Shown: one piece after another, positions 23,801 to 33,461 of the stretch | Position numbering within the stretch: position 1 is the stretch's first letter | Layout: each line of letters opens with the position of its first letter | Origin: Adiantum capillus-veneris | Taxonomy: Eukaryota; Streptophyta; Polypodiopsida; Polypodiales; Pteridaceae | Reading direction: 5' to 3' | NCBI GenBank assembly: GCA_014529385.2 | Contig: CM043947.1 | Coordinates: 129,258,391-129,322,390 of the forward strand | Length of the DNA stretch: 64,000 bases | Notes under the pieces: generated by a model | Databases searched by the model: none | What the model was told of the DNA's origin: nothing | The model's input: the letters and a program-made list of their open reading frames with translations, nothing else | Program-made: the position numbers and the translations under genes

Positions 23801-26800
23801 AGACTCTGTGAAGTTTCCTCCAGCATAAGCTGCATCAAACTGTTGTATGAAGGTCAAAGCCTTCAATTGATCCTCAGTTCCCCTGAATGTTTCAAGCTTC
23901 AATGCCTGCCACCTTCCTTGTAATCCTTAGGTTGACTCATAGGAGTCAAATTGTCATAAACAGGAAGACGATGATGTCGACGACGGGTACTGCTGGTCTA
24001 TGTTGACGACGATGATGTCGACAACGACGACAACGACGATGGTGACTCCGACAATGACGAAGATGGTGTCGTCGTCAAGTCCGGGACTGCAATGACGATG
24101 ACGAAGGTATCGTCGTCAAGATAGGGATTTGCAATGACGATGACGAAGGTGTCGTCGTCAAAATAGGGACTGCAATGACGATGACAATGACAATGTCAAT
24201 GACGACGACGATGGTGTCGATGATGACGGCGTCAAGACTGAAAACTGAAAACGCTGGGCTGTCTGCTGAAAACTGAAAACGCCAGGCTGATATGGGCCTT
24301 CTTCTTCTTGAGAAAACGCTAGGGCTCCTGCTGAGGTGCTGCCTGACTGCTGGGTGCCTGCCTTCTTATGTCCCTGCTTCTTCTGCTTCTACTGAGTGCC
24401 CAATGGGTTTCTTTTATAGATCTTTAGCAATTTGCCCTACCTACTTTCCAACAAACCTACAAAAAGAATTCCAAAAGTCGCTTTTAATAAAATGACTTAT
24501 AAGAGGTGGTTCACGCGGTAAAATGCCTGCATGATGAAATGACTGTTCTTGTGCAAGAGAGGGTATGCAAGTGTGACTGGCCTGGACATGCACGTCCTAC
24601 TAGAGGCTCACAAAGGTGCCAGGCTCAGTCCTAAGCTAAGACTCATGCTAGACTATGGCAGAAGCGTGTCCACGTGGCGCAAGTGAAGTGCGCATGTGAC
24701 AGATTACCAAGAGGAAAAGAGAAAGAAGACCAAACGATTAAGGATGGGGGTGGAGTAGTAAAGCTTGACATTTTTCACGCTTCAAGGATACCCATTGGGC
24801 CCTTGCATTCATACAGTAGTTTGACATCGCTTTTTCCGGAGGTCGTTTCTCGAAAGCCTCCAAGGCGAAAGGCGACATCTTTCCTTAAAGGTAATGCATA
24901 GACATGGTTGTCGACCCTGCTCTTACACAAGAAAGCACCCAAGTTGTGGGTAAAGTTTAAAGGATCTTCACTTTGGCATGGATAACTAAGGAGTATGAAG
25001 AGGATGTCATCAAGGTGTGGAATCATCCGAGGATGATGAAGGAAGACACTTTGGTTACTTATTGCCAGAGGTTTTGGGATACATTTTTGCCACTAGCTTC
25101 TTTTCGGAAGATTCCCTATATGGAGACAGTGGAGTGGTTTTGTTGTGATCTTCCGAAAAGATATGGCGGTACTGTTTGAAGCAAAAGTCTCATACCATTC
25201 AAAAGCTTATGGCGCACGCCAAGGCTGGCTTTGGTATGCATTCCGGCTCTTTGACCTATCCCTCTAACAAGCCAATGTCCGCTTCATCAGGGAAGGATTC
25301 TTTCAATGATAAAAAGAAGAAGGGCAAGCAATAGAAGAAGAAACCCACCTGCCCGAAATTGATACTAGAGCAGTGTGAAGAGTTCTATAAAGAGGGTAAG
25401 TGTTAAGGTTGTGGGGAACAAGGGCACATCCTTGCAAAGTGTCCCATGAAAGCACCGAGGACAAACCGAAAACTTTGAAATCGGCAGACAAGCGAGCAAA
25501 GAAAGGAGAGACAAAGACAGGACTCGTTCCAGATTTTGTGGGAGTGACCTTAGAGCAAAAAGATGAGAGTATTGAGCTTTGCAGAGCGTGGCACAAAGTA
25601 CGCGACCAAGAAGTTCTTATATTCTTCAATGGAGGAGCCAAGGCCAACTTCATCTCACCCGAATTTGTGGCTCGACTTGGGATAATGCCTGAAGAAATGA
25701 GACCATAGATGGATGCGGTTTTCGCGGCGCCAAGGCATGATGTAGCCATTACACAGCCATTACACAAATTACGATTGCACTGCCAAGGGTATCTAGGGCA
25801 CAAGGAGTTCTATATCATGCCACTGGAGGGGTGTGATGTACCCTTGAGGGTACCCTGGTTCCACAAGAACCTTGTCGTGGTTGACAACATTGAAGAATGA
25901 AAAAGCCAAAGAAATCGTCCTAGATGTAAAATTAAAGGGTAATGGCTTCCGCCATTTCCATATTAATGAAATCCAGTCTTTTGTTTACTCGATCTTTTTG
26001 AGAGAACTAAACGAACATAACAAGTCAAATTTGTCAGAATTAGAATAAGAACGACAAATTTTTTTGCAAGCTCAAGCCAACTGTTTCTCTGTGGGTTTGC
26101 CTGGAGAGCCACCTCCTAAGAGGCTTGAAGATCATACAACTATTTGATACCCAGTAGTACACCACCAAACCGACCACCTTACAGAGTGAGCAAAGCCTAG
26201 AATGAGGAAATAATGAACCGAGTAAAAGAACTTCTCGAAAAGGGTCTAATTCAACCTAGTACATCGCCTTTTTGTTCACCAGTGGCTTCTAGTGTTGAAG
26301 AAAGAAAGATCTTGGAGAATGTGCATTGACTACAAAATCACTATCAAGAACAGGTTTCCAATACCCAAGATCGATGATATACTTGACAAACTAACAGACT
26401 ACAGGGTTCGTCATGTTTTAGCAGGATCAATTTGAAAAGTGGCTATCAACATATCAGAATCGCTCTTGGAGATGTATACAACACCGCATTAGGATATCCT
26501 TTAAATGGAACAAGTATTTGGTGATGCCTTTCAGTCTCACAAATGTTCCTACAACGTTCAACAAGATGATGAATAGGATTTTTAGGGAGTATATGCAGTT
26601 TGTGAAAACCGTCTTTGTGACGATATCATCGTATTCTCCAAGAATGAAGGAGATAATAGGAAACATCTCTTACAGGTTTTTGAGGCATTGCAATGACACA
26701 AATTGGTGATCAACAGGAAAAAGAGTTTTTCCTGCCAAAGTTCATTAGAAAGTTTGCAGAGATTGCTTTGCCGTTGTATACCCCGACTCAAAAAGGTGTT

Positions 26801-29800
26801 CCGTTCACTTGGGAACCCTCAAAAATTGCAACGTTCAATACACTCGAGAAAAAGTTCACGGCTGGTCTTGTTTTGATTTTGCCAGATCCACAGAAACAGT
26901 TTATGGTTTACTGTGATGCTTGTGGTAGCAATCTAGGAGTGGTCTTAACGTAGGAGGGCCATGTCATAGCTTACGAGGGTAGAATGTTCTCTAGACCTGA
27001 CATAGAACGTTTGTAATGCATACCACGACTGAAACCAATTGAGCATAATACAACCATAAAGAACAGCCAATGGCTAGCAATTTATCCTTCACAACCAACT
27101 ATGTCTATCTCCGAACTGTGATGGCGATGAACTGGCCACCGCATCCACTAGACCACCACACCCTCTGTTTGTCACATGTCACTCTCTGGGCGAGAGTCCA
27201 CCCAATGTGAACCCCAGACCAACTGTAGCTGCCTATCCAGTGCAAGTGACACTGTAGCCCTGCAAAAGGTTGCCTGCCACAAAACCGCTCACCGTCTGGT
27301 GAGAGGACACTGAAAACTGCAAAAGGATAGCAACATCCGTAAATCCATAACCGGAAGGAAACTGCTATTTACAACAAGACAACTAAAAGGAACTGCATAT
27401 CTACAACACGATGTTGAACCAAACTCTCTAGATCCTATCAACCAAGAGAGAGTGTCATCACCACTGCAATACCCGACGTGTCTGCCTCTGGAGGTGGAGC
27501 CATAAGATCTATCATGGGAGCCAATTGAACTATAGGCGGCTATACCCTGCTCTCTACAAATTGGGTCTCTATGAAAAGAACGGCCACCTTTTGAGTAGCA
27601 AATGGAAGCACCTGTCTTGAGCCGTACTAAGCTCACTGGCACAACCATGGCGATCTGCACCAGCAAATACCTCACAAGAAACTCTCTGTGTGGGCTGGCT
27701 GTTGAAACCCCTGATAAACATAGACGAACTTATGAGACTGAGCAATACCCATGAACTGTGTAGAAGGACCTGGCTGCCCATAACCCATAGGAGTCTGTAT
27801 CTGTCTCGCTGGACCAGGCATATCCCATAGAAGCCACAGGCTGGTGATCTCGGTGTTCAATTCCCATATCTCCTTGCAATAGCATTTCACGAAACGCACG
27901 TGAAAAGATGATGATGACGTCTAGAAGATGCCCAGAGAAGCACTATACATGAGATAGTTTTGCAAATGAACTCACGGTGTCAAACACGGCCATGAAGTGC
28001 AAAGGATAGCAAATACAATGACTCACAAATGACAACACAAAAATGACAGATCCATAGGGAAAAAAAGTCTTGGTGGGCACAGAGAGGATAAGGAACAGAT
28101 GGAATAGCTGGCTAGAGAATAGGACTAGCTGAGATGAGGTAAGCATTAGGCAAAAGCTTCACTTTGAAAGCTCCAATCCGGAGTAGAGGTTTTAACCTTG
28201 GAGAGATTCCTCATTGTGGTTGATGGTAGCACTTTAGTCTACCCATTTACTAGGGGCAGAGGAACACCGTGGTTAATTGCACCGCCCCCTGGGGTAAAAT
28301 CTCATGCACCTTGAATGGCCCTTGCCAAATAAGACAAGCTTCTTTGCTTTCTCTTTGTGACGAACTTGATAGAGTAGCACCAAGGAACCTTGCACTATTT
28401 TAGAACTGCGAAGATGACAATCATGCCATGCTTTGCAACGAAGTTGCTCTGCCTGGAGAGGGCTTGAAGTTAACACTCTACTCTCTTCCAGCATGGACTG
28501 ACGAGAGGGATAGGCAGACTCAATACCGGCTTCGACATGAAGACTACCCACCCTAGGTGATCTGGAGTTAAATTCAAAAGGGGCAATTGTTTCCAAGCCG
28601 AAGGCCATTGGTCGTTGCTTTAAAAGAAGTGCGATATGCCCATAGGGAGCCGAGGGTTGCCCGAGCCCTCAGCCCACGAAGTTGGATGCAAATGGCACGC
28701 TTTTCGAAGGAGTGCCATTGGAACCTTGTTAGTGCTCTTGGCTTGCCCATTTGTTGTGGGGTAGTACGAGCAAGACTTGCGATGGAGAATCCTATAGTTG
28801 GACAACATTGTAGAGATTAATTCATTGCCAAAGTGACAACCTCGATCATTGGTGCTTTCAAGTGGGCAACCAAACCTGCAAAAAATGTTCTCATACAAGA
28901 ACTTTGTCACTGTGCTAGCGGTGCAGTCGGTGGTCTACCAGTGCCTGTCCACTTTGTAGCGTGATCTGTAGCTACTAGAAGATACTTTCTATTGCCTAGT
29001 TGTGCTGGGGGAGAAATAAGACCAACAAAGTTCAATCCCCATCGTTCGAAGGGCAATTGTGCCATTGAGACCTGTAATAAAGGACGGGTGGTCTGCCTCC
29101 TAGGTTTAGGCGCACGATGCTGATAGACACCACAAACCTTCACGTGCGCAATCTACTAACATAATATGGCGGAGGCCGTGTCCCTTTACACGTGTCACGT
29201 TCTACGAGATGAAGGCTATAAGCCAAAAGTGGGGGAGTGAAAAAGAGAGAGAGAGAGAGAGAGCTCAGAGGGGGAGCGAAGGAGAGAGAGGGGCCGCCGA
29301 GGGGGCCCGCAATACTCGTGGCACATAGGGCCACCATAACCCACTCTGTAGAACTTTCTGTGTTGTGATGCGACAAGGGTAGTGGCCACCAGTGAGACCA
29401 TTGTGAGCATCCTCCAAAATATGCTCTGCTTCATGAGCCGGGAGACATCTGCGTAAAACAGCATTTGGTCTAGACTTGTAGAGCTGACTCCCAGTCAGGG
29501 TAAATGGTCTAGACTTCCGCAGTAGTCATCTTTTTGCAAGGGAGGAGCATTCTCTCGGTACAGGCCAGTGGACAACGAATGCAACACATCGCAATACCAT
29601 TCTGGGGTTGTGTCCACTTGAAGAGACTGCTATCTGGGAAGTCATCTTTAACATATGTAGCTTCTTCACCTGTTTGTACCCGATAGAGGTGGTCAGCCAA
29701 GACATGATGCTTACCAGGGCGAAGGACTACCTCAAAATCAAAACTCCTGAAATAGAAGTAGCTATCGCCAAACCCGGCCTGCAACTTATGGCTTATTTAG

Positions 29801-32738
29801 TAGATAACACAGAGCATGACCATTAGTAATAATTGTGAAGTGTACACCCAATAAATAATGGCAGAACTTTTGCAGTGCATTAACAATGGCTAAACCTTCC
29901 CTCTCTATTGTGTTGTAGTTGCGCTCAGCCTTGGTGAGCAGGTGACTTGCATAGTGAATGGGGCGCTCCAAGTTGAATTCTTGCTAGGTTGGGTCAGAAC
30001 CAACACCCATAGCAGTCTAGCTAGCATCAGTATGTGCATGAAAAGTGAGACCAATCTGGGGTAACTTTGTGACTATGGCTCCACCTAAATGACAGATAAG
30101 CATTTATATTGTCGTATTAGCTGGGCGCACTTGCCACCTTTCGGCAAGTTTTGTCTCACCTATTTGATTGTCCTAGCAGCACAGCCATTATGCAATGGCC
30201 TTCTGGCACAGTCTGTGCTTTGAGCTTTACTCCATATAAGCTGCAAAGAAAGCTCTTGATACGACATGACGTTTGATATTCTGTACAGTAAAAAAACTAT
30301 AGCGTGCACCAAGCACAGAGAGATAACATTCTCTCTTAAACTTTGTTACGCTGAGGCTTTGGGTAAACATGGTTGTCTACATGTGCACAAGGCTAAACCT
30401 TCAAATTATAAATGGAATCCATTGCTTGACGCAACCTTTCTAAGTAAGCGATAAAGATGAAGAATTCATACCCTCTTGTTCATCTTGAGAAGACAGTGGA
30501 AGCATTCTAATGGGACTCTAAAGCATACAAAAAGAACTTTGGAGTTTACCTCCCAGCATGCAGCGAATTGAAGCCCCGTTTGTTCAAATACTTTGACTGT
30601 TTTTCTTGTTGCTCATCCTCTGTCTGCCTCCTGTTGATTGCACAGACAGCCCTCAAGCAAAGTTCTGGATTGACAGCAAACGCAGCGAGCATTTCATGCT
30701 CCATCTCCCAAACATAATTTCTAATTTTGAGATCTCTCCGAAGACTAGGATCACAATAGGCGTCCCTTGACGAGTGCGATCCACTTAAAGATTGTTCATC
30801 ATGCCATGTTAGCCAGTCTTCTGTGCCTTCCGAATCTACAACGAAGTCCTTTAGGCTGTCTGAATCACTCTCAATTTCACTATCATCATCTTCACTGTCC
30901 ACAGGATGCTTATCACCATGTGCAGGCTTGCTTTCAACCTCCTCAAACAGCCTTTTTCGAACTCTTGAAGGTGTCTTGCTTCTCTTGTATGCTAATCCCT
31001 CAAGGTGGCCATATGTTTCAGAAGAGCTGGAACTAGCAACCACCCTGCAACGGAATTTTCTTTTTTTGCTTGAACGTATGTCTGGATTTTTGCTCTGTGA
31101 CAGTGTTCTCAACCTCTTGCTTCTTCGGGCACCAGTATGCTCTCTATCATCATCAAGGAGGTCTGAGCTTTGCACCACCTTTAACTGCTTGCTCCTCCGC
31201 GGGGATTGTTGGTTAGCTCCATTTTCTATTCCGTTTTCCGTACATGTGTCTCTAGCCCGAAAGTCTGCACCATTGGGAGTGTTCTGACTCTTACTACCTT
31301 CACAATTGGCCTGCATGTCACCATCTTCGCTTTCAGAGTCGCTTAAAACTATTCGACGGAGGCCTGCTTTGACTTTGACAACATGGACTTCAAGCTCAGA
31401 ACTGGATGAACTGGAAAATGAACGTGCCTCCTTAGCATGAGACTTCTCTTCACAAACAACTTGAGGTGCTCCTTCAATACTATTTTCCTTGTCCAAAGTT
31501 TGAAACTGCATCTGAATAGCAGCCCCTTGTGCATTCAAATGGGGTTCACAAACGTTCATCTTTTCTATAGAACTTCCATTTCGGTTTGCCACTCCATGAC
31601 AATCTGCCTTGTTGTTGGTCAGAGAATCCTCCTTGCTCAAAGATGTCAGTAGAGCATCTCTGGGTGTTGTATGGTGTTCTTCATCAACGACGACTCTAGA
31701 AGGGGATCCATTATGAGTAGTTGCAAAAAGTACATTGTCTCGTTTTGTGCTATCTTGACTACCCATCGTTGCTGGAATAGCATGGTGTGGATCCCCGTTT
31801 TTACCATTCAATGAAGGTTCAAGGAAAATATCCTCCATCCTGGAAGTAATTTTTGTTGAAGAAACAGCTTTATGGCTTTCAATAACACCATCCACTTGAG
31901 AAAGAAAATCTTCCGATATATATCCCCCGGTGCAAGCAAGTCTAACTACACAATCCAGCTCAACCTCCTCCCGAGTATCAACATTTTTTGTCAAAATAGT
32001 CTTTGCAACTTTCACTTTTGAATGATCTGACTGTTCATTCCAGTTATCCACCTCTTTTCCTTGCGTGTCACACGGAAGGATTTCATCATTTTTATTTTCC
32101 ACAGATTGTTTGTCTGGACTGAATGTTTTCAGCTCAAAATTAGTGATCTCCAATAACTTAGCACATTGGTCTGCATCATTGATGTGTGTATTTTTGTTTG
32201 CAAGGCTACCTTGCAAAAATTCAACCAGGCATAATGCATTCCTTTCAGACTCTTTCGAAACTCTTAGTTGGCATTCCAGCTCTTCCACCTTGAGCTCCAA
32301 ACACTTAACTTTGTCAGCAAATGCTTGCTTTTCTGCACTCAGCTGACACTCTAACTTTTCTAATTGAAGCTCCAAGTCCTTAACTTTGTCAGCCAATGCT
32401 TGCTTCACTGTTTGCAAGTCGACCAATGCACGTTCGTTGACCTCAGGGCTCCTCTCTAGGTTCTCGTCCCTGTTGTTTGCCTTGACAAATTGCGATTCAG
32501 GAGCAAGTGATATGGTGCAAGCTTCAGGGAGTGAAGCAGAAGCCTCTTTGCATGTAGTGACAACAAGCTGAGATTTATGGGACTCGGTCTTCCTGAGAGT
32601 GGTGGAAGGACCCATGTCTTGGCTGTTCTTCGGATTGCACATACTAATGTGAAACCCATACCACACAGGGTCAACCATGGTGAAGCAGAGAGGGCAAGTG
32701 CGGCTTATAACTGTTGCCATCGAAGAGGGTTTCTTCAT
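20878..32738 (-). CDS. Predicted nuclear protein with UBZ4-like zinc finger, coiled coil and conserved C-terminus
   Basis: Exon 1 is 32738-30551 (as far as 30550 counting the split codon) and exon 2 is 21064-20878; the product is 791 residues. The first ATG has A at -3; a second Met is residue 7. C15-x2-C18-x11-H30-x3-C34 fits a Rad18-type UBZ4 ubiquitin-binding finger. Residues 100-180 are a heptad-rich coiled coil made by a 25-residue direct repeat (112-136, 137-161). Acidic Ser-rich runs lie at 441-448, 466-474 and 614-628. Basic NLS-like clusters are RRSKQLK (514) and RRSKRLR (538), with KKRK at 558. The ORF stop at 30546-30548 lies inside a good donor, AG|GTAAAC. The acceptor TTTCCTTGCAG at 21065 has matching phase 2 and joins HAGR to [15 protein letters not shown], ending DPYFPFS. 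The joined tail resembles a C-terminus I recall from uncharacterised plant proteins; I cannot verify this. A role in chromatin or ubiquitin signalling is inference. Confidence 0.75.
22840..23960 (-). pseudogene. Ty3/gypsy gag-protease fragment
   Basis: On the minus strand gag reads [20 protein letters not shown] and [19 protein letters not shown] (23902-23702), the retrotransposon gag domain. A zinc-knuckle remnant [10 protein letters not shown] lies near 23160-23130. The protease-like stretch [20 protein letters not shown] (about 23000-22920) has the D-x-G active site. Frameshifts separate the blocks and RT is absent. It lies in sense orientation within the host intron. Confidence 0.75.
23960..24260 (+). 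repeat. GAC/GATGAC-rich minisatellite
   Basis: About 42-bp units start near 24083 (GGGACTGCAATGACGATGAC), 24124 and 24166. Flanking 23960-24240 is built from GACGAC and GATGAC words. An AAAACTGAAAACGC pair follows at 24239 and 24267. It lies between oppositely oriented gypsy gag ends. Confidence 0.75.
24674..27015 (+). pseudogene. Ty3/gypsy gag-protease-RT-RNase H fragment
   Basis: Domains in order: gag (ATSFLKGNA near 24880; then RFWDTFLP in the 24973 frame); zinc knuckle C-x2-C-x4-H-x4-C near 25403-25444 with a stop inside ([15 protein letters not shown]); protease-like [20 protein letters not shown] (about 25615-25670), where the usual catalytic Asp is Asn; RT N-terminus [18 protein letters not shown] near 26230, then [10 protein letters not shown] and the [10 protein letters not shown] block; and RNase [19 protein letters not shown] near 26900 followed by TAG and EGHVIAYEG. 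Many stops and frameshifts make it dead. Antisense to the host gene; integrase and LTRs are not recognised. Confidence 0.75.
27016..28172. other. Intron sequence, unassigned retroelement debris
   Basis: Minus-strand open frames of up to 128 codons exist (27289-27675) but match no family I know. It is probably the flank of a neighbouring gypsy element. Confidence 0.35.
28273..30000 (-). pseudogene. Ty3/gypsy RNase H-integrase fragment
   Basis: On the minus strand, RNase H reads [17 protein letters not shown] and [20 protein letters not shown] (29971-29786), then the [13 protein letters not shown] linker. The H2C2 region follows degraded ([17 protein letters not shown]). The integrase core reads [18 protein letters not shown], then [34 protein letters not shown] and [13 protein letters not shown], ending with a [19 protein letters not shown]-terminal block. 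The three catalytic positions fall near FVG, STND and QAKSTNK (Glu apparently Lys). It is broken by frameshifts and an insertion at about 29145-29310. Confidence 0.75.
29145..29310 (-). mobile_element. Short insertion inside the gypsy integrase
   Basis: Interrupts the integrase reading between CHEYC and [12 protein letters not shown]. It contains (GA)n at about 29245-29263 on the + strand, and a block ACACGTGTAAAGGG...CCATATTATGTTAGTAGAT (minus strand) shared with 14622-14673. Boundaries are approximate and no target duplication was pinned down. Confidence 0.45.
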
Positions 32739-32937
32739 TTTCTTCTGAATGCTTACTCTGTTGCTTCTTCATGCGCAGCTCACCCTGAATTTACATCCGT
32801 TCGAAGCCGAGCGATATGCGACCACCCTGAGCTGAAAGGCGAAGAGGGAAAAGAACCTGCGAAGAGCAATACTAGGATTTGAATTGCGTTCAAAGTCCTC
32901 TTCGCTTACGTGCACAATCATGCATGTGCAGAACTTC

Positions 32938-32973
<36 letters not shown>

Positions 32974-33080
32974 AGCTGGCTCGCCAACGTTGCAATCTTA
33001 TTCAGGCAAGCGGCACTAAGAGAGAGGGAGAGCAAAAGAGGCGGCAAAGGTTCGACTCTTAGATTCATCATGGTAAGGTG
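32739..33080 (-). promoter_or_regulatory. Presumed 5' UTR/promoter of the zinc-finger gene
   Basis: Upstream of the ATG at 32738 the minus strand has a (CT)n tract (+ strand (GA)n 32941-32971) about 200 bases before the start. CT-rich tracts are common near plant transcription starts. No TATA box was assigned. Confidence 0.3.
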
Positions 33081-33233
33081 AAAAGCTTGTAAGCCTAGGC
33101 TACCACTCGGTATGTCCCCACGATTTCATAAAATTGTCAAAAAGCCAACTCCTGTACAGATGCCTTTGTGAAGATTAAGGTGCAGCTTGCTCTTAGCTGC
33201 TCATGCATGGTCCACGTGTGCAGTTTAGCAGTC

Positions 33234-33234
33234 T

Positions 33235-33279
<45 letters not shown>

Positions 33280-33280
33280 A
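33234..33280 (+). repeat. Compound (CT)n-(CA)n microsatellite
   Basis: (CT)n at 33235-33258 passes directly into (CA)n to 33279. Confidence 0.9.
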
Positions 33281-33359
33281 TGGTCGATGCTCATCCTATA
33301 AGCGTGATCGTTATCATGCACAAAGAGCGACGGCAAATCCACAGAAGAATCCTTTGATC

Positions 33360-33460
<101 letters not shown>

Positions 33461-33461
33461 T

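Larger units (their letters stand above)
21065..30549 (-). other. 9,485-bp intron of the zinc-finger/coiled-coil gene
   Basis: GT at 30549-30548 (minus strand) and AG at 21066-21065, with a pyrimidine-rich TTTCTTTTCCTTGCAG acceptor. It holds at least three gypsy fragments in both orientations, a minisatellite and a short insertion. The portion 21070-22800 has no recognised element; open frames there lack family resemblance. Splicing is inferred, not observed. Confidence 0.7.

Noticed and set aside
24504-24580. Possible tRNA gene (GTGGTTCACGCGGT)
   Set aside because: No box B or acceptor pairing could be found.
30823-31287. 154-codon frame on the + strand opposite the host gene
   Set aside because: Antisense shadow of a Ser- and acid-rich coding exon.
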